This document shows positions 19,570 through 31,740 of a stretch of DNA of 64,000 nt, in pieces. The stretch is from an uncultured Sphingomonas sp. (GTDB lineage: Bacteria > Pseudomonadota > Alphaproteobacteria > Sphingomonadales > Sphingomonadaceae), in NCBI GenBank assembly GCA_913775975.1, contig CAJYLQ010000002.1, positions 1 to 64,000 on the forward strand, given 5' to 3'. Within the stretch, counting starts at the first letter, position 1, and the number at the start of each line of letters is the position of its first letter. A program made the translations under genes and the position numbers. Under the pieces are notes generated by a model that was given only the letters and a program-made list of their open reading frames with translations, had not been told where the DNA came from and made no database searches.

Positions 19570-19941
19570 ATGTTGAGTCCGTCCTACCGCATTGCGTGCG
19601 AGCCGGAGCGCGATCTGGTGCGCATCACCATGTCCGGGTTCTTCTCCGTGGAACAGGTCCAGGAATTCGCGACCGCGCGTGCCGAGCATTATGCCCAGTT
19701 ACGCTGCCCACCGAACCAGCATCTGACGCTGTGTGACGCATCCCAAATGCGAATCCAGACGCAGGAGGTCGTCGCGGCGTTCGCACGGGTCGTGCAGATC
19801 CCCGAATTCCGCTCGCGGAAACTGGCGATCATCGTCGGTTCGTCGCTGGCGCGAATCCAGACCCAGCGTGTTTCCGAACGCGAGGGCGTCCAGCTGTTCC
19901 GCAGCGTGAGCGATGCCGAAGAGTGGCTCTTCGCCGCCTGA
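19570..19941 (+). CDS. STAS/SpoIIAA-like hypothetical protein
   Basis: MLSPSYRIACEPERDLVRITMSGFFSVEQVQEFATARAEHY...LTLCDASQMRIQTQEVVAAFARVVQIPEFRSRKLAIIVGSSLARIQTQR...VQLFRSVSDAEEWL; fold call from pattern only. Confidence 0.6.
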   Translation: MLSPSYRIACEPERDLVRITMSGFFSVEQVQEFATARAEHYAQLRCPPNQHLTLCDASQMRIQTQEVVAAFARVVQIPEFRSRKLAIIVGSSLARIQTQRVSEREGVQLFRSVSDAEEWLFAA

Positions 19942-19959
19942 CCGACCGTCCAAGGTCCG

Positions 19960-22947
<2,988 letters not shown>

Positions 22948-22981
22948 CGCCCTGATCGCCCAGCGAGAAAGGTAGCGGGGC

Positions 22982-23866
22982 ATGGCGCCACCGCGCGATC
23001 GCCGCGCAGGATTCTCGCGGCGCCGGCAATATGGACTGTTCCTCGGCTATGTCCTTGCGGTCGCGGGGGCGGTCGTAGGCGCGGTGCTGCTCGTCGCCGG
23101 CACGTTCAATCCGCCGCTCTTCGCGGGGCTGCGGATGGGCGCCGCATCCGTGACGGCGCCGATATCGGGCGGGGCGATGAGCGTGCGCGATGCGATCGCC
23201 GCCGTGCCCGTCTGGATCAACGGCTGGATCTTCGCCCATGCGGAGAATGACGCGCTGAAGCGGGATCAGGCGGCGGCGCGTCCGCTGCTGATGCGCGCGC
23301 GCGTCATCGCCTATGAGAACAACCGGTTGCGGCGCCTGCTGGCGGTGCGCGACCGCACTTCGCAGCCGGTCGCGACCGCGCGCCTCGTCAGCTCCAGCGC
23401 GTCGAGCGGCCGCCGCTTCGCGATGCTCGATGCCGGCCGGATCAGCGGCGTGCAGCCGGGCATGCCGGTGCGCGGCCCCGACGGCCTGGTCGGCCGCATC
23501 ATAGAAGCGGGGCCGAACGCCGCGCGAGTCCTGCTGTTGTCCGACACCGAAAGCGTCGTGCCCGTGCGCCGCGCGCGCGACGGGCTGCCGGCGATCGCCG
23601 CGGGCCGGGCGGACGGCACCGTGGACATCCGTTCGGTCAACACCACCAACGTCCGCTTCAGGGCGGGCGACGTCTTCGTCACGTCCGGCATCGGCGGCCT
23701 CTACGCGCCCGACATTCCGGTTGCGCGCGTGGAGGCGGATGCGATCGACACGGCGGTCGCCCGCCCCTTCGCGCATCCCGACCGGCTCGACTTCGCGCTG
23801 GTGGAGCAGGTGTTCATGCCGTTCCCCGCGCCGCTGCCGGGCGCGACCGGCCCGGCGCTGCCGTGA
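22982..23866 (+). CDS. mreC: Rod shape-determining protein MreC
   Basis: ENNRLRRLLAVRDRT...RISGVQPGMPVRGPDGLVGRIIEAGPNAARVLLLSDTESVVPV; follows mreB. Confidence 0.95.
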   Translation: MAPPRDRRAGFSRRRQYGLFLGYVLAVAGAVVGAVLLVAGTFNPPLFAGLRMGAASVTAPISGGAMSVRDAIAAVPVWINGWIFAHAENDALKRDQAAARPLLMRARVIAYENNRLRRLLAVRDRTSQPVATARLVSSSASSGRRFAMLDAGRISGVQPGMPVRGPDGLVGRIIEAGPNAARVLLLSDTESVVPVRRARDGLPAIAAGRADGTVDIRSVNTTNVRFRAGDVFVTSGIGGLYAPDIPVARVEADAIDTAVARPFAHPDRLDFALVEQVFMPFPAPLPGATGPALP

Positions 23867-24375
23867 GCGCCGCGCCGCTCGATCCGCTCGCCCCGCCGCG
23901 CCCCCCCGTCCGCGCCCGCGCGCTGCCCTGGGCGACGGTGCTGATCGGCTCGCTCGCCACGATCGTGCCCGTGATCGCGACGGTGCCGCTGCTGCCGCCG
24001 CTGGGGCTGGTGATGCTGCTGACATGGCGGCTGCTTGCGCGTTTCGCGCTGCGGCCATGGGCGGCCGCGCCGCTGGGCTTCTTCGACGATCTGGTCAGCG
24101 GCCAGCCGCTGGGATCGGCCGTCCTCCTCTGGTCCGGCTGCTTCCTGGCGATCGACCTGATCGAGCGGCGGATGATGTTCCGCGATTTCTGGCAGGACTG
24201 GCTGATCGCCAGCGCCGCGATCTTCTGCTGCGTCGCGGGGGGCCGCGTGCTGGCGGTGCCGCTCGGCGCGCAGGTCGATGCGCCGCTGCTGGTGCAGGCC
24301 GCCGCCGCCATCTTGCTGTTCCCGATCGCCGCCCGGCTGGTCGCCTGGATCGATCGCAAGCGGGGCCACGCATGA
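23863..24375 (+). CDS. mreD: Rod shape-determining protein MreD
   Basis: 170 aa hydrophobic protein between mreC and the PBP2 gene; ATGA overlaps on both sides. Confidence 0.85.
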   Translation: MSAAPLDPLAPPRPPVRARALPWATVLIGSLATIVPVIATVPLLPPLGLVMLLTWRLLARFALRPWAAAPLGFFDDLVSGQPLGSAVLLWSGCFLAIDLIERRMMFRDFWQDWLIASAAIFCCVAGGRVLAVPLGAQVDAPLLVQAAAAILLFPIAARLVAWIDRKRGHA

Positions 24376-26462
24376 AGCGGGGGCCGAAGGTCGTGACTCC
24401 CGCGATGCAGGCCTACAGCTTCTCGCGCCGGGCCTGGCTGCTCGGCGCGGGTACGGTCGGTCTTGGCGGCATGTTGTCCGCGCGGATGGCGTGGCTGTCG
24501 ATCGCGGAGAACGAACGCTACAACCTGATGGCGGAGAGCAACCGCGTAAACGCGACGCTCATTCCGCCCCGGCGCGGCTGGATCATCGACCGGCATGGCG
24601 CGCCGGTCGCCAGCAACCGCACCGACTTCCGCGTCGATATCATCCCGGACCGGCTGCAGGACCCCGACCGGGTGCTGCCGCTGCTCGCCCAGCTGCTCCG
24701 CCTGCCGCCCGAGGAGCTGGAGCGGGTGCGGATCGACCTCGACCATGCCGCCGGGTTCCAGCCGGTGCAGGTCGCGGAAAATCTGGACTGGGATCGCTTC
24801 GCCGCCGTCAGCGTACGCCTGCCGGAGCTGCCAGGGGTGCAGCCGACGCGGGGGTTCGCACGCCATTATCCGGCGGGCGCGGCGGTGGCGCACCTGACCG
24901 GCTATGTCGGCGCGCCCACCGCCGAACAGTATAAGGCGACGCGCGACGGGCTGTTGGTGACGCCCGGCTTCAAGCTGGGCAAGGACGGGCTGGAAAAGAC
25001 GCTGGAGCCGCTGCTGCGCGGCAAGGCGGGCGCCAAGCGCGTGGAGGTGACGGCGCGCGGCAAGCTGGTCGCGGAACTCGCGACGCGCCCCGACGTGCCC
25101 GGCCGCAACGTCCGCCTGACGATCGATGCCGGGCTTCAGGAATATGCCGCGCGCCGGCTGGGCACCAATTCCGGCTCCGCCGTCGTCATGGACTGCCGCA
25201 CGGGCGAGCTGCTGTGCATGGTGTCCATGCCCGCCTACGACCCCAACAGCTTTTCCGACGGGATCAGCCATCTGGAATGGCAGATGCTGTCGGAGGACGA
25301 TCACGTCCCGCTGATGAACAAGGTGACGCAGGGGCTCTACCCGCCCGGCTCCACCGTGAAACCGATGAACGCGCTGGCGCTGCAGGTCGCGGGCGTCGAC
25401 CCGGCGATGCGGATCAACTGCACCGGCGCGCTGCGCGTCGGCACCGGCGTGTTCCACTGCCACAAGCGGCACGGGCATGGCCCGCTCGACATGAAGGGCG
25501 CGGTCGCGCAGTCGTGCGACATCTATTTCTACGAGATGATCCGGCGTGTCGGCTATGATCGCATCGCCCCGGTCGCGCGCGCGATGGGACTGGGCGAAAA
25601 ATTCGATCTGCCCTTTACCACCCAGCGTTACGGCACCGTGCCGGACAGCGCCTGGAAGCTGCGGAAATACAAGGACGCCTGGACGGTGGCGGACGGGCTG
25701 AACGCGTCGATCGGCCAGGGCTATGTGCTGGCCAATCCGCTGCAGCTGGCGGTGATGGCCGGGCGGATCGCCTCGGGCCGTGCGCTGAAGCCCAGCATCC
25801 TCGCCGCGCGCGTCGATCGCGACGCCCCCGCCCTCCCCTATGACAGCGAGCAGCTGCGCATCGTGCGAGAGGCGATGTGGGCGGTCGTCAATGGCGGCGG
25901 CACCGGCGGCGCCGCGCGCCTCAACGTGCCCGGCATGACCATGGCGGCCAAGACGGGCACCGCGCAGGTGCGTCGCATCACCATGGCGGAACGGCGGGCG
26001 GGCGTGCTCAACAACAACCAGCTGCCCTTCAAACTGCGCGACCATGCGCTGTTCGTCTGCTTCGCCCCGTTCGAAAATCCGCGCTACGCGGCGGGCATCG
26101 TGCTGGAGCATAACGGCCATACCGTCCGCAATCTCGATACGCCGATGATCGGGCGCGATATCATGACCTATCTGCTGGACCGCGACCGGGCGATGGCCTC
26201 GCTCGCGGATGTCGAGCCGACCTGGGGCGGCGACATCGCCACGCGCATGGCTGCGCAGGAGGCCGCCTATCGCGCCGCCCGCAATCCCGCCCCCGCCGCC
26301 GCCGCGACGAAGACCGACGCGATCGTGCCCGCCGACGCCCCGGCGGTCGAGCAGGCGACCGACAGCGCCAGCCGCGCGCAGGCCGCGCTCGCCGAAGCGC
26401 CCGCCGCCGATACTCCCGCCGCCGAGGGCACGACCGAAAGCACGGCGGAGCACAATCCATGA
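24372..26462 (+). CDS. mrdA: Penicillin-binding protein 2
   Basis: LIPPRRGWIIDRHGAPVASN; YPPGSTVKPMNALAL; AKTGTAQV; Ala-rich C-terminal extension. Confidence 0.96.
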   Translation: MKRGPKVVTPAMQAYSFSRRAWLLGAGTVGLGGMLSARMAWLSIAENERYNLMAESNRVNATLIPPRRGWIIDRHGAPVASNRTDFRVDIIPDRLQDPDRVLPLLAQLLRLPPEELERVRIDLDHAAGFQPVQVAENLDWDRFAAVSVRLPELPGVQPTRGFARHYPAGAAVAHLTGYVGAPTAEQYKATRDGLLVTPGFKLGKDGLEKTLEPLLRGKAGAKRVEVTARGKLVAELATRPDVPGRNVRLTIDAGLQEYAARRLGTNSGSAVVMDCRTGELLCMVSMPAYDPNSFSDGISHLEWQMLSEDDHVPLMNKVTQGLYPPGSTVKPMNALALQVAGVDPAMRINCTGALRVGTGVFHCHKRHGHGPLDMKGAVAQSCDIYFYEMIRRVGYDRIAPVARAMGLGEKFDLPFTTQRYGTVPDSAWKLRKYKDAWTVADGLNASIGQGYVLANPLQLAVMAGRIASGRALKPSILAARVDRDAPALPYDSEQLRIVREAMWAVVNGGGTGGAARLNVPGMTMAAKTGTAQVRRITMAERRAGVLNNNQLPFKLRDHALFVCFAPFENPRYAAGIVLEHNGHTVRNLDTPMIGRDIMTYLLDRDRAMASLADVEPTWGGDIATRMAAQEAAYRAARNPAPAAAATKTDAIVPADAPAVEQATDSASRAQAALAEAPAADTPAAEGTTESTAEHNP

Positions 26463-27571
26463 GCCGCGCCGTCGTCCCCGAACAGCTCGCGCGCCTGCCC
26501 TGGCGTATCCTGTTCCTCGTCACCGCGATCAGCGGCTTCGGCCTTGTGATGCTGTATTCGGCGGCGGGCGGCAGCTTGAGGCCCTGGGCGCTGCCGCAGG
26601 GCATCCGCTTCTGTGTGTTCCTCGGCGGCGCGATCATCGTCTCGCGCGTGCCGGAGGACTGGTTCCGAAAGGCGGCCTTCCCCGTCTATGGCGCGCTCAC
26701 GCTCGCGCTGGTCGCGGTGGAGCTGCTCGGCGCGATCCGGGGCGGCAGCCAGCGCTGGCTGGATTTGGGCTTCATCCGCCTGCAACCGTCCGAGCTCATG
26801 AAGCTGTCGATCGTGCTGGCCTGCGCGCGCTTCTACGAGATGCTGCCCTCCAACGAGACGCGCAGCTTCGGCGGCATCTGGCCGGTCGCGATCCTGATCG
26901 GCCTGCCCGCCGCCTTCGTCCTGAAACAGCCCGATCTCGGCACCGCGATGATGATCTGCGCGGGCGGCGCGACGGTGATGTTTCTCGCCGGCGTACCGCT
27001 GCGCCTCTTCGTCGGCGGCGCGCTGGCGCTAGCAGTGGCGGCGCCGCTGGCGGTCAACTTCCTGCTGCATGATTATCAGCGTAACCGCGTGCTGATCTTC
27101 ATGGACCCGGAAAGCGATCCGCTGGGCACCGGCTATCACATCAGCCAGTCGAAGATCGCGATCGGGTCGGGCGGCATCTGGGGCAAGGGCTTCCTGAACG
27201 GCACGCAGAGCCACCTCGACTATCTGCCCGAGGGCCACACCGACTTCGCCTTCGCCACCATGGCGGAGGAATGGGGGCTGGTCGGCGGCGTCCTGCTGAT
27301 CGCGGCCTATGTGCTGGTCATCCGCTGGGGTCTGGACGTCGCGCAGCGCGCCAAGAGCCGCTTCGCCCGGCTGACCGCCGCCGGCCTGTCGATGACGCTG
27401 TTCTTCTACGTCGCGATCAACCTGTCGATGGTGATGGGCCTCGCGCCCGTCGTCGGCATCCCGCTGCCGCTGTTCAGCAACGGCGGCTCGGCGCAGATGA
27501 CCGTGCTGTTGTGCATCGGCATCCTCATGGCGATCGACCGACAAAATCGCCACCGACCGCACGGATTTTGA
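26459..27571 (+). CDS. rodA: Rod shape-determining protein RodA (SEDS glycosyltransferase)
   Basis: QPSELMKLSIVLACARFYE; PEGHTDFAFATMAEEWGLVGG; GIPLPLFSNGGSAQMTVLLCIG. Confidence 0.97.
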   Translation: MSRAVVPEQLARLPWRILFLVTAISGFGLVMLYSAAGGSLRPWALPQGIRFCVFLGGAIIVSRVPEDWFRKAAFPVYGALTLALVAVELLGAIRGGSQRWLDLGFIRLQPSELMKLSIVLACARFYEMLPSNETRSFGGIWPVAILIGLPAAFVLKQPDLGTAMMICAGGATVMFLAGVPLRLFVGGALALAVAAPLAVNFLLHDYQRNRVLIFMDPESDPLGTGYHISQSKIAIGSGGIWGKGFLNGTQSHLDYLPEGHTDFAFATMAEEWGLVGGVLLIAAYVLVIRWGLDVAQRAKSRFARLTAAGLSMTLFFYVAINLSMVMGLAPVVGIPLPLFSNGGSAQMTVLLCIGILMAIDRQNRHRPHGF

Positions 27572-27664
27572 AAAAGGGGGTTGCGCGGGCCCGAAACGAT
27601 GGTAACAGCGCGGCTCCCGACGCGGGGTGGCCAACCAAGCCACCCACCGAAACGCCGCCGGAAT

Positions 27665-27740
<76 letters not shown>

Positions 27741-27995
27741 CCTCTATCGCTTGTCGGACTGGCCGTTGATCTGGCAACCCGCCTGCCCTGCACGTCTGGC
27801 GATCGACTGACCCAAAGAAAATTTTCGATTGCCTGTCTCTGGCAGCCGCCGGCCTGTCCGGCGAATTTGCCGTTACGGCATGGCACGGTCCCGTAGCCGA
27901 CTTCCGATAAGCAGTCCCGGAGCGGAGGCTTGCGAACCCATCCGGCGCGCTCCGAGACTCTGGACACGTCCTTCCGCTCCCGGCAGTCTCGCACC

Positions 27996-28958
27996 ATGTC
28001 AGTCCCCGCCATCCTCTCGCGCCTGCGCCTGCCGGTCATCGGCTCCCCGCTGTTCATCATCTCCAACCCCGATCTGGTGATTGCGCAGTGCAAGGCGGGG
28101 ATAGTCGGCTCATTTCCCGCCCTGAATGCGCGGCCGGCCTCGATGCTGGACGAATGGCTGCAGCGCATCACCGAGGAGCTGGCGGCGCATGACCGCGACC
28201 ATCCCTACAGCCCGGCCGCGCCCTTTGCGGTAAACCAGATCGTCCACCGTTCGAACGAACGGCTGGAGGCCGATCTGGCAACCTGTGCGAAATGGCGGGT
28301 GCCGATCGTCATCACCTCGCTGGGCGCCCGCGAGGATCTGAACGCGGCGGTGCATGGTTGGGGCGGCATCACGCTGCACGACGTCATCGACGACCGCTTC
28401 GCGCGCAAGGCGATCGAAAAGGGCGCGGACGGCCTCATCGCGGTCGCGGCGGGCGCGGGTGGCCATGCCGGGCGCCAGTCCCCCTTCGCACTGGTGCAGG
28501 AGATCCGCGCGTGGTTCGACGGCCCGCTCGCGCTGTCGGGCGCGATCGCGACCGGCGATGCGATCCTGGCCGCGCAGGCGATGGGCGCCGACTTCGCTTA
28601 TATCGGCTCCCCCTTCATCGCCACGGACGAGGCGAATGCGGACGGGGCATACAAGCAGGCGATCGTCGACGGCCGGGCGGCGGATATCGTCTATTCGGAC
28701 CTCTTCACCGGCGTCCACGGCAATTACCTGCGCCAGTCGATCGTGGCGGCGGGGCTGGACCCCGATCATCTGCCGCAGGGGGACCTGAAGACGATGGACT
28801 TCGGCGGCGGCGCGAAGGCGAAGGCATGGCGCGACATATGGGGCGCGGGTCAGGGTATCGGTGCCATCACCGCGATCGAGCCCGCCGCCAGCCGCATCGC
28901 CCGTATGGAGGCGCAGTATCGCGCGGCCCTCTCGCGACTGACCGGGTCGCCCGGATGA
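27996..28958 (+). CDS. Nitronate monooxygenase (2-nitropropane dioxygenase family)
   Basis: LRLPVIGSPLFIISNPDLVIAQCKAGIVGSFPALNAR; GAGGHAGRQSPFALVQEIR; LSGAIATGDAILAAQAMGADFAYIGSPFIATDEA. Confidence 0.93.
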   Translation: MSVPAILSRLRLPVIGSPLFIISNPDLVIAQCKAGIVGSFPALNARPASMLDEWLQRITEELAAHDRDHPYSPAAPFAVNQIVHRSNERLEADLATCAKWRVPIVITSLGAREDLNAAVHGWGGITLHDVIDDRFARKAIEKGADGLIAVAAGAGGHAGRQSPFALVQEIRAWFDGPLALSGAIATGDAILAAQAMGADFAYIGSPFIATDEANADGAYKQAIVDGRAADIVYSDLFTGVHGNYLRQSIVAAGLDPDHLPQGDLKTMDFGGGAKAKAWRDIWGAGQGIGAITAIEPAASRIARMEAQYRAALSRLTGSPG

Positions 28959-28980
28959 CCAGCCGACCAGCGGCCAGCGC

Positions 28981-29439
28981 TCAGCGCAGCTGCAGCGCCA
29001 GTCGCTGCTGCAGCGCCCGTGCGGGGCTGGGCATGTCGACATCGGCGCGCAACGCACAGTCGAGCGCCTCCGCGCGGCGATAAAGCGCCTCGCTGATGAC
29101 GATCAGCGCGCGGGCGAAATCCGGCAGACGGGGGCGGACATCGGCCGCCGTCTCGGTCACGGGCACCAGCCGCTGCGTGTCGGTCGCGCTCGGCTCGCCC
29201 GCCAGCACGCCCCGCCAGTTCAGCACCCAGGCCAGCAGGTGCGTCAGCCGCGTCGTCATGCGCAGCGATTCGCAGCTGAACAGCACCCCCGTCACCGGGT
29301 CCAGCTCGGCCAGATCGATCTTCGACTGATATTCGCAATAATGCCGCGCCTCATCGGCAAGGACGAGCGCGTCGCGATACAGCGCCTCCAAAAGGCGGGG
29401 ATGCATGGCGGGGGTGGAGAGGACGGCGTGCATGGGCAC
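28981..29439 (-). CDS. DUF1465 (RcdA-like) family protein
   Basis: RLLEALYRDALVLADEARHYCEYQSKIDLAELDPVTGVLFSCESLRMTTRLTHLLAWVLNWRG. Confidence 0.82.
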   Translation of the reverse strand: MPMHAVLSTPAMHPRLLEALYRDALVLADEARHYCEYQSKIDLAELDPVTGVLFSCESLRMTTRLTHLLAWVLNWRGVLAGEPSATDTQRLVPVTETAADVRPRLPDFARALIVISEALYRRAEALDCALRADVDMPSPARALQQRLALQLR

Positions 29440-29528
29440 GTGTCTGCCATCGTCCCGAAAGGGGTAACAGCGGCTTGCCGAGGCCCGCTTGTCCCACCAC
29501 GGGGCGCGTGGGACAGGGCGCGTGCGTC

Positions 29529-29726
29529 TCAGGCGATGATATCGGGAAGCAACGCGTCCTCCAGCGCCGCGATCTCGTCACGCAGGCGCAGCTTGCGCTT
29601 CTTCAGCCGAGCCATGCGAATCTGGTCCGGCACGCCGACCTCCCCCAGCGCGGCGATCGCCGCGTCGAGATCGCGATGCTCCAGCCGCAATCCGTCGAGC
29701 CTGTCCCTGATTTCCGACTCGTCCAT
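29529..29726 (-). CDS. DUF465/YdcH family small protein
   Basis: LEHRDLDAAIAALGEVGVPDQIRMARLKKRKLRLRDEIAALE: typical HxxLDxxI...LKKRKLxLKDEI pattern. Confidence 0.88.
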   Translation of the reverse strand: MDESEIRDRLDGLRLEHRDLDAAIAALGEVGVPDQIRMARLKKRKLRLRDEIAALEDALLPDIIA

Positions 29727-29897
29727 CCGGCCCTTCCCCTTCCCCGCCGGTCTAGCCGCCCGCCTACGGAGTGGCGAGCGGCAAACGGCGGCCGAAAAAA
29801 TCGCACGGACCGCCTCTCGGGGGCGCAGAGCATGGCGACAAAGTTGATCTCGCGTGTTTTACTCGGACCCCCTCGAAAGCAGGAAGGAGATCTGCCC

Positions 29898-30059
29898 ATG
29901 CAGTCCACGACCCCGCATCAGGCCGCGCTGGAGACGAAACATGCGATGCTCGACCGTCGCATCGATCAGGAACTCCATCGTCCCCAGCCCGACGTGATTC
30001 TGGTCCATGATCTGAAGAAGCAGAAACTGAGGCTGAAGGAGGAGATCAGCGGCCTCTGA
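29898..30059 (+). CDS. DUF465/YdcH family small protein (second copy, divergent)
   Basis: MQSTTPHQAALETKHAMLDRRIDQELHRPQPDVILVHDLKKQKLRLKEEISGL. Confidence 0.85.
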   Translation: MQSTTPHQAALETKHAMLDRRIDQELHRPQPDVILVHDLKKQKLRLKEEISGL

Positions 30060-30137
30060 CCTGAGGTCGCCGACGCGCCGTCGCCCGAACGCGGGCGGCG
30101 GCATTCCGGGCGCCGCCGATGCGGACGCCCGACATGC

Positions 30138-30479
30138 TCAGTTGGCGGACCGCGCGGCGTTGACCAGTGCGATATCGATCGGGTGGACCAGCGCCACGCC
30201 GATCCGGCCCTCGGTGCTCCAGGCGACGGAGCCGTCGACCACGCCCACCCCCGGCAGTTCCACCGAAACCGGCGTCCCGACGGCGACGGGCACGCCCACC
30301 TCCGCCATCAGCCCCTGTTCGGACAGATTGCGGATGCGCACCTGACGAAATTCGGCATCGTCCGGCAACCGCAGGCCCGCCGTTACCAGCATCCCGGTCC
30401 GCAGGTGGACGCGCTGCTCCGCGCCGGACTGGTCCGCGTCCGGCTGATGAGACCCGTTCCGATTGAAGCCGTTGATCAT
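30138..30479 (-). CDS. PilZ domain protein
   Basis: EQRVHLR (RxxxR) followed by NLSEQG (NxSxxG). Confidence 0.82.
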   Translation of the reverse strand: MINGFNRNGSHQPDADQSGAEQRVHLRTGMLVTAGLRLPDDAEFRQVRIRNLSEQGLMAEVGVPVAVGTPVSVELPGVGVVDGSVAWSTEGRIGVALVHPIDIALVNAARSAN

Positions 30480-30545
30480 GCCGGTCCCATTCCCAATTCG
30501 CCAGTTTGAGGACTAGGCCCTAAACGTCGCCGAAGCATTAAAGGA

Positions 30546-31001
30546 TCATTCCTCGCGGCTGACCTTTTCGTGCCGTTCGTGGCGCTCCTGCGCCTCGACC
30601 GTCATCGTCGCGATCGGCCGTGCCTCCAGCCTTGCGAGGCTGATCGGTTCACCCGTCACCTCGCAATAGCCATATTCGCCTTCCTCGATCCGGCGCAGCG
30701 CCGCGTCGATCTTGCTGATCAGCTTGCGCTGCCGGTCGCGGGTGCGCAGTTCGATCGACCAGTCGGTCTCGCTCGACGCACGATCGGTCAGGTCCGCCTC
30801 GCGCAGCGGGTCCAGCTGCAGCTGCGATAGCGTGCCTTGCGACTCCATCAGAATCGCTTCCTTCCATCGGATCAGCTTCGTCTTGAAATACGCCTGCTGA
30901 CGCGGGTTCATGAACGGCTCTTCCGACGACGGTCGATACCCGTCGTCGTTGGCGGCCGCCTGGCCGGCAGAAGGGTCAACGCGATCAGCAACCGTGGCCA
31001 T
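30546..31001 (-). CDS. dksA: RNA polymerase-binding protein DksA
   Basis: QAYFKTKLIRWKEAILMESQ...DLTDRASSETDWSIELRTRDRQRKLISKIDAALRRIEEGEYGYCEVTGEPISLARLEARPIATMTVEAQERHE. Confidence 0.95.
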   Translation of the reverse strand: MATVADRVDPSAGQAAANDDGYRPSSEEPFMNPRQQAYFKTKLIRWKEAILMESQGTLSQLQLDPLREADLTDRASSETDWSIELRTRDRQRKLISKIDAALRRIEEGEYGYCEVTGEPISLARLEARPIATMTVEAQERHERHEKVSREE

Positions 31002-31188
31002 ATCAGTCTCCCTGCGGGCCAGCGGATCGGAGTTCCGTCCGTGTCCCGCGGGCCGCCCCCTTGTATGACCGCGCCTATAGTCCGGACGGGGGAGCCCGTG
31101 CAAGCGAGCAGGCGCATGTTCCGGCACACTTGCGCATCACCCTGGTGCAACGGCGCAACAATCGGAATCGTCACGCCGTCGCAACGGG

Positions 31189-31644
31189 TTATGCGGCCTG
31201 AATGGCCTTTTCGATGTCCGGCACCGGATGCCCGGTCAGATCCTTGTCCAGTTCGCCGGCCAGCCGGCTGCTGACTTCCTTGTGATAATGCTTGCGCAGT
31301 TCGCCCAATGTGCGTGGCGGCGCGATCACGATCAGCTGCTCGAACTCGTTCGCCAGCGCGCGGCGCTTCAGCAGGTCGGCGGCGTCTGCGGCGAAGCGGT
31401 CCTCCTCCAGCTGGTGGAAGTCGGTCTCGGCCATCGACCCGCGCGACGGCGCGAACTGGCCGCCACCCTGCGTCGAACTCGAACCGCCGGCGGCGTCCGT
31501 CTTCTGGTCGCCATCCTTCGGATTGTCCTGCTCGCGCGCGTGCTCGACGATCAGGTTGGGATATTCGCCGTCCCCCTCGTTGCGCAGGAACAGCATCTTG
31601 CGGCCATCGGCGACGAGGACGACGGCGTTATGGGCGAGCTGCAA
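31189..31644 (-). CDS. Host attachment protein family (TTG start)
   Basis: LQLAHNAVVLVADGRKMLFLRNEGDGEYPNLIVEHARE...FAADAADLLKRRALANEFEQLIVIAPPRTLGELRKHYHKEVSSRLAGELDKDLTGHPVPDIEKAI. Confidence 0.85.
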   Translation of the reverse strand: MQLAHNAVVLVADGRKMLFLRNEGDGEYPNLIVEHAREQDNPKDGDQKTDAAGGSSSTQGGGQFAPSRGSMAETDFHQLEEDRFAADAADLLKRRALANEFEQLIVIAPPRTLGELRKHYHKEVSSRLAGELDKDLTGHPVPDIEKAIQAA

Positions 31645-31740
31645 TGGTTCTCTCCTGATTGACGATCCAGTCTGATGCCAGAACGCCCGCCCCCGGCGGC
31701 GGGTTGCGCGGCTCGCGGGGGGAAGCCATAGCACGGCGCC

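Noticed and set aside
23814-26453. 879 aa minus-strand ORF opposite mreD and mrdA
   Set aside because: Antisense shadow ORF; no domain signature
31189-31644. Host attachment label as evidence of a plant-interaction island
   Set aside because: Sits among dksA and serS core genes; family is widespread and not symbiosis-specific
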